From assembly GCA_017427265.1 (NCBI GenBank), contig JAFRTG010000003.1, positions 20,808 to 84,807 of the forward strand: a stretch of DNA of 64,000 bases, written 5' to 3'. Source of the DNA: Oscillospiraceae bacterium. GTDB lineage: Bacteria > Bacillota > Clostridia > Oscillospirales > Ruminococcaceae. The notes below the pieces were generated by a model. The model did not search any database. It saw nothing but the letters and a program-made list of their open reading frames with translations, and was not told the DNA's origin. The translations under genes and the position numbers were made by a program. Shown piece after piece: positions 50,499-57,872 of the stretch (positions are counted from its first letter, which is position 1; each line of letters opens with the position of its first letter).

Positions 50499-51773
50499 TC
50501 ATCCTCCTTCCGGTTCGGTGATCAGGTATTGCTGAATGTTCATCGCCGTCAGCGCCACCCATTGCTGTTCGTCCTCCGTGAAATTCAGCACCTGCATAAC
50601 CTGTTCAGCGGTGTAAAAATTCAGCCCAAATGAATGCAGCGTATGCAGATGATCACAGGTGTAATACGGAGTTCGCGTTGTTTCCGGCGTGTTGTTTCGC
50701 GCAGTTTCTGCCGCCGCAACTTCGCGGTTCAGCCGAGCCTGCATATTCGCGCCGAGCTGTCCGTCAATGTTCAAGCCCCAGATTCCGAATACGCTCGACC
50801 AATTGTTGACCGCCTGCACGAAAAGCGCGTAGGTGCTGTCAACCCGCTGCTGCGCGTAGGGCTGACCAGCGGCAGGCGTGTTGTTGAACTCGTTGACCGC
50901 GTTCACATAGTCATTGCAGCGCGGCACCACCATAATGTTCCAGTCATCCCGCCTCGTGACTGCATTGGTGTAGTTCTGCTGTGCTGTTGCATACGCGGGA
51001 TTATCCGCTACATGATAATGCACGGAACAGTTCGCATCCGGACATTCCTGATTCCTGTACTGCGTTTCCGTAACCGTGACCATATCCGAAAAAATCATGT
51101 CAAATACATCCTGCGTATAGCTGACCGGATACAGAACGCCCTGCGAACCGTGCGCTTCATTGGCTTCATGTTCCAGATAAACATAAGCGATAGCAATCCC
51201 TTCCGCATCGGAAACGGCAAGCTGCCATGCATTTTTCAGCTCTGCTTTCCGGGCGTCGGTCGCAAGAGAAGTCTGAAATGTTGCAGGCGGCTCATTCCGT
51301 ACCAGATAGACCGTATCATTATGGGGCATATCTGCGGTACTGAACCGCAGCGCGTTGATCTGCGAAATAAATGCCTGCTTTTCCGTATTCTCAGCAGCTT
51401 CAAACATGGCCTTTGCCTGCTGTATCTCTTCCGGAATATCCTCGCCGAGCGCGACCGGTGTCGCATACGCCTGATGTTGTGCGTTGTTGTCCTGCGCGGC
51501 AACGCCGGTCAGAATAATGAGAAGCGTCATGAGCAGATACAGCACCAGCCCGATTGCCAGAATTACCCATGTGACAGGCGAGATCAGGATTGCGACCGTA
51601 TGAACGATCAGGTGATGCAGGATATTTACGGTTGTTTTTGCCGCCCGGACGGCAGTCCTTGTTGTATCCCGTGCCGTCCGGACAACTCGCTTTCCTGTCT
51701 TTGCAGCATCGACGCCGAGGCGGACACTTTCCGCGCCGGTATCTGCCGTATCATGCAGATTGATCTTCCGCAC
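50499..51773 (-). CDS. Conjugation-module membrane protein of unknown function
   Basis: A 424-residue protein starting at GTG 51773, eight bases after GAGGTGA inside the end of the virB4 gene. The N-terminal amphipathic stretch has many Arg and Thr (residues 1-50). One membrane helix follows (about 58-90), then a large extracytoplasmic region rich in Gln, Asn and Thr, with Cys pairs (ECPDANCSVHYH). In Tn1549-like elements this position normally holds a protein linking VirB4 to a cell-wall hydrolase. No hydrolase motif is seen here. Confidence 0.75.
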   Translation of the reverse strand: MRKINLHDTADTGAESVRLGVDAAKTGKRVVRTARDTTRTAVRAAKTTVNILHHLIVHTVAILISPVTWVILAIGLVLYLLMTLLIILTGVAAQDNNAQHQAYATPVALGEDIPEEIQQAKAMFEAAENTEKQAFISQINALRFSTADMPHNDTVYLVRNEPPATFQTSLATDARKAELKNAWQLAVSDAEGIAIAYVYLEHEANEAHGSQGVLYPVSYTQDVFDMIFSDMVTVTETQYRNQECPDANCSVHYHVADNPAYATAQQNYTNAVTRRDDWNIMVVPRCNDYVNAVNEFNNTPAAGQPYAQQRVDSTYALFVQAVNNWSSVFGIWGLNIDGQLGANMQARLNREVAAAETARNNTPETTRTPYYTCDHLHTLHSFGLNFYTAEQVMQVLNFTEDEQQWVALTAMNIQQYLITEPEGG

Positions 51774-54150
51774 GCTGCATCACCTCGCCGAATTTCGTAG
51801 TTATAATCCGGTAGATCTCCGTATCTGTCGGGAAGCTGTTGTCAAAGGGAATCACGCCGTAATCACCGGCATAGATCATGCCGCTGCCTGCTGCGACACC
51901 GTTCAGATAGGTGTCCATTGTCTCCTTGGGGATATGAAGAAGTGTCGCAAGCTGTTCACGGTCGGTCTCGTTCTGTCCCAGCATCACCACAAACTGAGTG
52001 TTGGAGATCATTGTCCGCGCCAGCTCCGAGCGCAGGAGATCATCCACATTCTGGGTGATGCCGCAGGGAACGCCGCCCCATTTACGCGCTATCTTGTAGA
52101 GTTCATAGAAGAAGTTGGCGGACTGTTCGCTCTTAAAGAGCAAGTACAGCTCATCACAGAATATCTGCGTTTTTACGCCCTTAGCGCGGTTTTTCGCCAC
52201 TCTGTCCCAGATGTTTTCCAGAACGATCATCATGGAGAGTGTCTGCATATTCTTGCCAAGCTCCTTGATGTCATAGGCAACGATCCGCTTGTGGATGTTC
52301 ACATTCGTCTCATGCGCAAAGACATTCATGCTGCCGTGAACATACAGGTGCAGCGTCTGCCGCAGATATGCCGCAGACGGTCGGGTTTCCTCTGACGCTT
52401 CCTGCTCATATTTTTGCAGTTCCTCATAATACTCTTTCAGCGTTGGCTTTTCATGGTGCGCATAGGTACTGTGCATCACGCTGTCAATGATCGTTTTCTG
52501 GATCGGCGTGATTTCGGCATCACCCATGATCGCGCTGAAAAAGGAAAGCAGGAAATCCAGCTTTGCCTTGACAGGGTTGTACTCTTTATCGTCACTGTCC
52601 GGATTCTCGGTCAGATCAAGCGGGTTTATATGCGTACCTGAATTTTCGCTCATATAGATGACTTCGCCGCCGAGCAATTCAACAAGTGCGGCGTACTCGC
52701 GCGCCGGATCTACAATGAGTATCTCGTCGTTCTGCGAGAGGTAAATGTAGAGGATCATCAGCTTTGCCAGCATGGATTTACCGGAACCCGGCATACCGAA
52801 AATGAAGCTGTTGGGGTTATTCAGCTGCATCCGGTCAAACAGAACGACCGACCGTGAGAGCTTATTCTGCCCGAAATACACGCCGCCTTCATGCAGATAC
52901 TCCCGCGTATTGAATGGCATGAAGATCGCAGTGCTGTCGGTATCCAGCGTGCGCCGAACCTGTAAATTGCGTTCCTTGTCAATACCGCAGGAATTGCCAA
53001 TCGGCAGGCAGGAATCAAAGGTAACTTCCTGCCGCCATGAGGCAACAGACATTTCCATCTGTCTGCCGCGCAGAATGGTCTGGATCCTGTCAGTCGCGGA
53101 TTTCAGTTCTTTCATGGAATCTGCCAAGATCATCATAACAAACTGTACCCGCGTCATTTTTACATTCTGCCCTTGCAGCTTTTCCAGATAGGCTTTTGCT
53201 TCCAGCTTGTCCGTTTCCAGAGCCGTACCCTCGATCGGATCGACATACGCACCCTTGGAAGCATCGGCGGCTTTCCGCTTCTTGGTAAGCTCTTCCTGCT
53301 TCATGTCGGTCAGCTTTCGCTGAACCAGCCGCAGCGCTTCCGCCTGATCGACAAAGTCGATGTTTTCGGAAATAACCGTTTGCAGATTCAGCTCCAGCAG
53401 CTCACGGTACAGACTGTCTGTTGCCTCCGTGCCGATGCGTTTGATGTAGATGCAGCGGGCATATTTGTCGTCAATAATAAAGAAGTCTTTTTTGAATTCA
53501 AGTGAATCGGGACAACAAAGCTGCTTTTCTGCCTGACGGTTAAGCTCGGAGCGGGAAACCGGAGAAATCTCCTTGTCCACGTCGCAGAGAATATCTGTCA
53601 TCAGCTTCACGCGGTCATTGGCTGTCAGCGGAACCGCCTTTGATCCGATCGCGGCAAGACTTTTGTTCAGGCGCTGTTCAAAGTTATACAGGCGCGTATT
53701 GGCAGTTTCAAAGTCTACCGCGCAAACCGTCACCGTGATGATCTTTCGGCATTGCAGCCCTTTTTGACCGTCCATGATCTTGTCATGAATGACTGTATTG
53801 AACTCCTGCCGCTGATGATCATGACCGTCACCGCGTGCATGAAGCATCAGACGCTCAGATTCGGCGCGGTTCATCGGCAGATTGACAAGCGAGATCTGCA
53901 CCGAAACTGTGCTGTCAAAGTTGTTCAGCAGCTCGGAAAACTGCCGCAGTTTCACTTCCTGCTCGTCTTCCGTCAGCACGGAATAGTTGATGTCCTCGAT
54001 CAGATACGACTTGCTGTACAGGTTGACCGTTTCCCGCCCGACCTTGACATTCGCAGCATTCAGCATCACATGATTGCTGACGAACCGTTCATAGGGCAAG
54101 CTCTGGATGGTTGTCCGCTTCATTTTTCTGCCGGATTTTTTCTTCTTCAC
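51751..54150 (-). CDS. VirB4/TraE-type conjugation ATPase
   Basis: A 799-residue ATPase that energises the type IV secretion channel. The Walker A is FGMPGSGKSMLAK, Walker B is KTQIFCDELYLLF and a sensor region is MISNTQFVVMLGQNETDREQ. The N-terminal 350 residues match the VirB4 N-domain layout. The GTG start at 54150 overlaps the PrgI stop as GTGA. The gene is full length for the family and appears intact, unlike its downstream neighbours. Confidence 0.92.
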   Translation of the reverse strand: MKKKKSGRKMKRTTIQSLPYERFVSNHVMLNAANVKVGRETVNLYSKSYLIEDINYSVLTEDEQEVKLRQFSELLNNFDSTVSVQISLVNLPMNRAESERLMLHARGDGHDHQRQEFNTVIHDKIMDGQKGLQCRKIITVTVCAVDFETANTRLYNFEQRLNKSLAAIGSKAVPLTANDRVKLMTDILCDVDKEISPVSRSELNRQAEKQLCCPDSLEFKKDFFIIDDKYARCIYIKRIGTEATDSLYRELLELNLQTVISENIDFVDQAEALRLVQRKLTDMKQEELTKKRKAADASKGAYVDPIEGTALETDKLEAKAYLEKLQGQNVKMTRVQFVMMILADSMKELKSATDRIQTILRGRQMEMSVASWRQEVTFDSCLPIGNSCGIDKERNLQVRRTLDTDSTAIFMPFNTREYLHEGGVYFGQNKLSRSVVLFDRMQLNNPNSFIFGMPGSGKSMLAKLMILYIYLSQNDEILIVDPAREYAALVELLGGEVIYMSENSGTHINPLDLTENPDSDDKEYNPVKAKLDFLLSFFSAIMGDAEITPIQKTIIDSVMHSTYAHHEKPTLKEYYEELQKYEQEASEETRPSAAYLRQTLHLYVHGSMNVFAHETNVNIHKRIVAYDIKELGKNMQTLSMMIVLENIWDRVAKNRAKGVKTQIFCDELYLLFKSEQSANFFYELYKIARKWGGVPCGITQNVDDLLRSELARTMISNTQFVVMLGQNETDREQLATLLHIPKETMDTYLNGVAAGSGMIYAGDYGVIPFDNSFPTDTEIYRIITTKFGEVMQRAEDQSA

Positions 54151-54542
54151 CCCACATCATCCTTTCTGAAATATTCTCCGCTGCTGATTCTCTGCCGCAC
54201 GATTTCTTCCTCAATGATTTCTTCATGCAACTGCTGAAAGATTCCGTCCGCGTCCTCGTATACACGAATCTGTGGACGAAACCACATATTGCACATCGCT
54301 TTGACGAGCTCCTCAAAGCGCATTCCCTTGAATGTGAAGAAGCCGAACGCAAAGAACGGCATGACTGCGACAATCACGAACCACGGAAGCACATCGCCGG
54401 AGATGCGCCCGCGACCGCATACGCCGATCGGAACACCGACCAGAACCGCTCCGGCGATTGAAAAGAACTGCCGTGCTGACAGCCCGAAAATGAGTTTTGA
54501 TTTGTATTCCTGAATCTCCGCAGGAATTTTCATGGATAACAT
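54147..54542 (-). CDS. PrgI family conjugation protein
   Basis: A 131-residue protein starting MLSMKIPAEIQEYKSKLIFG, with two adjacent membrane helices (about 24-45 and 52-75) and a charged C-terminal tail. This is the standard layout of PrgI, a VirB3-like subunit placed just before VirB4. A GGAGGTGCG site precedes the ATG at 54542. The C-terminus overlaps the virB4 start. Confidence 0.88.
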   Translation of the reverse strand: MLSMKIPAEIQEYKSKLIFGLSARQFFSIAGAVLVGVPIGVCGRGRISGDVLPWFVIVAVMPFFAFGFFTFKGMRFEELVKAMCNMWFRPQIRVYEDADGIFQQLHEEIIEEEIVRQRISSGEYFRKDDVG

Positions 54543-54553
54543 GACGCACCTCC

Positions 54554-55729
54554 TTATGCCGCGCCGCAGATCTTTTTTGCCCAGTTGCCGGATTTCATGA
54601 CGCCAAGTCCCAGAGAGATCAGGGCGATAAATTGAATGAGCTTCAGCGATGACAAGCCGGATGTGTGGTTTGCGAAATACTGCGCAACAGCGAGATAAAC
54701 GATGAACATGACCACAATCACCGCGATCTGAATGACCGTCGCAATGTAGTTCTTGATGAACGATTTTGCCACATCGTGTGTGGTATCCGATGCAAAAGTT
54801 GCAATCGGCAGCGGTGCAAAGATCGTATACACAGCCAGCTCGAAGATGCGCCCGATCGTCACCACGAAGATCATATATGCGATTGCTTTCATCGCAAGGA
54901 AATACGGCTGCCAGAGGATGATCTCAATGGTCGGGTTAAAGGTCAGTGCAGAAGTCGGATTGCCGAAGGCATGATCCTCAAACATGACATTGGTTGAGGA
55001 AGGAAAAACAGCGTGTGGATAGAACATTTTGACGGCATCCTGCGAAATCGTATATGTGAATGCGTGGCGTGTTTCACCGGCACCGACATGTTCCCAGAAC
55101 CGGATCCAGCCCTGATACCAGTGATCTGCCTGCACAACATCATGCAGCAGCGATTCCTGAATGGAAATACTGTATGTGACCTTATGACCGGCAGGCAGGA
55201 AGTCCATATTGCTGCTGGTCGCCGCCGTATTGATCGTATTGAACCCCTTGTAGATATACTCGATGATCAGGTCTGCGTTCTGCACGACCTGTTTCACCAC
55301 AATGAGTTTTACCAGGAAGATCAGGATATTCTCCCATTTGCTCGACCACTCGAAGTTTGTCGTTTTCCGGAAGAACTCGACCATGAGCAGCAGTACGGAC
55401 ACAATGAGCGCAAGGTTCTTTGTTGCTGTACGGATCGCCGCGCCGATACCGCCGGCAGTGCCGCCGACGCTGTTGACGATCGAATACGGCGAGACCTGCG
55501 TGAAGCGGAATGCGCTTTTGAGAATCTCGTTTGTCTCGTCCACATTTTCCGTAATCGTTGCGTAGACATCCTGCACATCATTATTGAAAATATCCGCATG
55601 TGCGACCAGCGGAAAGAAGATATTGAAGATGCCCACTACAATGATGAAAATATAGATATTGCGGTGAAAACGCCGCAGCTTTTCTTTTGGGGATAACAGC
55701 GCTGTTTTCCCCTTTGTGATTACACGCAT
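54554..55729 (-). CDS. VirB6/TrbL-type conjugation membrane protein
   Basis: A 391-residue polytopic protein with a signal-like first helix (IYIFIIVVGIFNIFFPLVAHA) and about six further helices, including a C-terminal Leu/Ile/Val-rich set. Polytopic VirB6/TrbL proteins form part of the inner channel. The start is ATG 55729 with AAAGGAG eleven bases upstream; the frame extends to 56140 but there overlaps the passenger gene. It lies 11 bases before prgI. Confidence 0.82.
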   Translation of the reverse strand: MRVITKGKTALLSPKEKLRRFHRNIYIFIIVVGIFNIFFPLVAHADIFNNDVQDVYATITENVDETNEILKSAFRFTQVSPYSIVNSVGGTAGGIGAAIRTATKNLALIVSVLLLMVEFFRKTTNFEWSSKWENILIFLVKLIVVKQVVQNADLIIEYIYKGFNTINTAATSSNMDFLPAGHKVTYSISIQESLLHDVVQADHWYQGWIRFWEHVGAGETRHAFTYTISQDAVKMFYPHAVFPSSTNVMFEDHAFGNPTSALTFNPTIEIILWQPYFLAMKAIAYMIFVVTIGRIFELAVYTIFAPLPIATFASDTTHDVAKSFIKNYIATVIQIAVIVVMFIVYLAVAQYFANHTSGLSSLKLIQFIALISLGLGVMKSGNWAKKICGAA

Positions 55730-55796
55730 ATGAAAATCACACTCCTTTGTATTTCGCATTTCGGAAAGGTTTAGCGCTGATCTGAGTTTCTGGATA

Positions 55797-55825
55797 TTGA
55801 CATATCGGCGGCTGTGCTGTATAAT
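55797..55825 (+). promoter_or_regulatory. Promoter cassette, copy 1
   Basis: TTGACA (55797-55802), a 17-base spacer and TATAAT (55820-55825). It belongs to a 42-base block (55792-55833) that is repeated with two mismatches at 56374-56415. Confidence 0.85.
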
Positions 55826-55870
55826 CATAGTAACAAAAATCGGAATATGTAAGACGATGGAGGAAGTAGA

Positions 55871-56320
55871 ATGAATATTGTGATAGCAGATGAAAACCAG
55901 GTAAAAACAATTGTAGACATGTCTGTCAGAGCATTTGAAACAGACATAGATGTTGGCGGAACAAAAGGTGACTGTCCGCCTGAATATGATTCGGTAGAAT
56001 GGCATAAACGTATGGCTCGAGAGGGGCGTTTGTATCAAGCAATGATCGGAAAAGATATTGTGGGAGCGGCCGTCATATTCCCGGATGAAACAAATAATCG
56101 TGTGTACATTGGCAGAATTTTTATTGACAGCATCTATCATAGAAAAGGTTATGGAATTCGTTTAATGGAGTGCATAGAAAAGAAATACCCATTTGCCGCT
56201 GAGTTTCATCTGGACACTCCAAGCTGGAATGTCCGGACAAACGCTTTTTACGCAAAATTAGGGTATCAGATCATAAAAGAAGAGGACGGATTTGTTTTTT
56301 ACAGGAAGACAAGAAAATAA
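55871..56320 (+). CDS. GNAT family N-acetyltransferase (passenger gene)
   Basis: A 149-residue GNAT enzyme. The acetyl-CoA site is IYHRKGYGIRLMECIE, with a strand pattern of the fold around VGAAVIFPDETNNRVYIGRIFI and the closing NAFYAKLGYQIIKEE. The substrate is unknown; a small drug, amine or peptide terminus is possible. It lies on the plus strand inside the minus-strand conjugation operon, with its own promoter and GGAGGAAG upstream. The frame is AT-richer than its neighbours. Confidence 0.88.
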   Translation: MNIVIADENQVKTIVDMSVRAFETDIDVGGTKGDCPPEYDSVEWHKRMAREGRLYQAMIGKDIVGAAVIFPDETNNRVYIGRIFIDSIYHRKGYGIRLMECIEKKYPFAAEFHLDTPSWNVRTNAFYAKLGYQIIKEEDGFVFYRKTRK

Positions 56321-56378
56321 ACTTCATTTGTGAACCGTATTTCTCACTCATTTGTTCAAATTACAGCTTTTCCGGATA

Positions 56379-56407
56379 TTGACATATCGGCGGTTGCGCT
56401 GTATAAT
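56379..56407 (+). promoter_or_regulatory. Promoter cassette, copy 2
   Basis: TTGACA (56379-56384), a 17-base spacer and TATAAT (56402-56407). It is the second copy of the 42-base block found at 55792-55833. Confidence 0.85.
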
Positions 56408-56445
56408 CATAGTAAAGAGGATCGGAAGTTAGAGGAGAGCGTGCT

Positions 56446-56898
56446 GTGGCTGAATTATTTTACAACATAGAGATTATTTCCTTTCTGGAAAATCGAAACT
56501 TTGAGCATTTTGTTTTCAGAAACGGATGTGCATATATCAACTCTCATGAAGCAGATGAAATCATCATTGAAGCACCGGACAATCAGATCCCGGATGATAG
56601 AATCCGATACATCATAGATGCGCTGTATCATCTGGATGATTGTATCCAAAAGGCACATAGCTGGCTGGAACATATATCCTTGAAGAATGATAAATGGTAT
56701 CCTCACGCTTTGAATCAAGGCTTTGAGGTGTATGGAATGTACTTTGGCACATACACCTACGGTCACGAACCCGAACCCGTTACAAACGGATTCACGCTTT
56801 CTTTCAAAGCGGCAGGAGAATATTTCCCCTGCAAATTTACCGTAAAATTCTGTCGCAATGACATGCACCCGGTTGCTGTTGAAGAATGGTTGGAATAA
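56446..56898 (+). CDS. Passenger protein of unknown function
   Basis: A 150-residue acidic soluble protein from GTG 56446, with AGAGGAGAG upstream. The C-terminal half has a YGMYFGTYTYGHEPEP stretch, then GFTLSFKAAGEYFPCKFTVK and a final DMHPVAVEEWLE. The pattern is that of small conserved proteins of immunity or DUF type, but no family was recognised. It has the same promoter cassette as the neighbouring GNAT gene and ends near a terminator-like hairpin. Confidence 0.7.
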   Translation: MAELFYNIEIISFLENRNFEHFVFRNGCAYINSHEADEIIIEAPDNQIPDDRIRYIIDALYHLDDCIQKAHSWLEHISLKNDKWYPHALNQGFEVYGMYFGTYTYGHEPEPVTNGFTLSFKAAGEYFPCKFTVKFCRNDMHPVAVEEWLE

Positions 56899-56916
56899 AA
56901 TATCGTTTACTCAATA

Positions 56917-56955
56917 ACGAAAGCCTGATAGTTACAAGCTGTCAGGCTTTCGTTG
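56917..56955. terminator. Hairpin after the passenger gene
   Basis: A 13-base-pair stem (56917-56929 with 56942-56954) between the plus-strand passenger gene and the minus-strand end of the VirB2-like gene. Confidence 0.65.
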
Positions 56956-56972
56956 TCTCAACTTTTTGCTGG

Positions 56973-57449
56973 TTATATAAATGTATGCAGGATGCCCGAC
57001 ACAGACACCACGATTGCACCGGCAGCAAAGGTTTTGAGTGCAGCGACCTTTCCGACCGCGTTGTTATCCTTGATCGAAAAGCCGAACATGACCGCGCCGA
57101 CCAGCGTACCGGCAGCACCGACACGCCTTGTCCACCGACCGATAAACAGCAGGATATTCTGGAAAATGGTCTCTGCGTTGGTTGTCGCAAGCTCAAAGAT
57201 ACCGAGATTTGCAATCGCTGCCTGAATCATAAAGCCGGATACCATTGTAAGCAATGCCGGAAGCTGATCTCTTGTTTCATCGGATTTGATCGACAACGCA
57301 AACTTGATCGCGCCGATAAAAGCAACCAGCCCGCCGATACGCGAAATCCATGTGCCGAAGAATTCCAGTCCGGTCTGCGCCAAGGCTGCGGGATTTGCCG
57401 GTGCGCCGGTGTCGGGGAGAATCGCTGCCAGAATTGGTAATACATGCAT
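56973..57449 (-). CDS. VirB2/Maff2-like conjugation membrane protein, longer copy
   Basis: A 158-residue hydrophobic protein with four membrane helices and repeated short motifs (WISRIGGLVAFIGAIKFALSIK, WTRRVGAAGTLVGAVMFGFS), so it looks like an internal duplication. The motif I-R-R-I/V-G...FxGAIMFxxS also occurs in the following 113-residue copy. Such proteins act as pilin-like or channel parts in Tn1549-type elements. The start is ATG 57449 after CAGGAGGGC. It is the gene nearest the passenger insertion. Confidence 0.8.
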   Translation of the reverse strand: MHVLPILAAILPDTGAPANPAALAQTGLEFFGTWISRIGGLVAFIGAIKFALSIKSDETRDQLPALLTMVSGFMIQAAIANLGIFELATTNAETIFQNILLFIGRWTRRVGAAGTLVGAVMFGFSIKDNNAVGKVAALKTFAAGAIVVSVSGILHTFI

Positions 57450-57513
57450 ATGCAGCCCTCCTGTTGCGGGTTAGGCTGCCCGCCCAAAATGGGACGGGCA
57501 GCAGTGCGGATGA

Positions 57514-57855
57514 TCAGCTGAACAGATCAAACATACTGGACGCGGCACAGAGCGCAGCGACAATGAATCCGGCAATCATGGTGATCAGACCGGCCTGCTT
57601 CTGCTCGGCATCGTTGTTTTTGATTGCCAGTGCAAACATGATCGCGCCCACGAAAGCGACCATCATGCCGATGCGGCGAATCCATGTGATGAAAAACTCA
57701 ATCGTGGACTGGTATGCCGCCTCAGAGCCGCCACCGCCGCCTGCACCGCCCGCGGCGAATGCCGTAACCGCGGTAAGCGAGGTCACAACAGCGATCGTAA
57801 ACAGCACAGTGAAAACCTTAATAAACATTGCATTCTTCTGATTCATCAGCTTCAT
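57514..57855 (-). CDS. Maff2 family mobile-element membrane protein
   Basis: A 113-residue protein with a signal-like N-terminus (VFTVLFTIAVVTSLTAVTAFA), a Gly-rich spacer (GGAGGGGGSE) and two membrane helices carrying FFITWIRRIGMMVAFVGAIM. This is the Maff2/VirB2-like layout. The start is ATG 57855 after GAGAGG, in place of 57876. It lies 18 bases after the virD4 stop and 64 before the longer copy. Confidence 0.88.
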   Translation of the reverse strand: MKLMNQKNAMFIKVFTVLFTIAVVTSLTAVTAFAAGGAGGGGGSEAAYQSTIEFFITWIRRIGMMVAFVGAIMFALAIKNNDAEQKQAGLITMIAGFIVAALCAASSMFDLFS

Positions 57856-57872
57856 GCTTATACCTCTCATTC

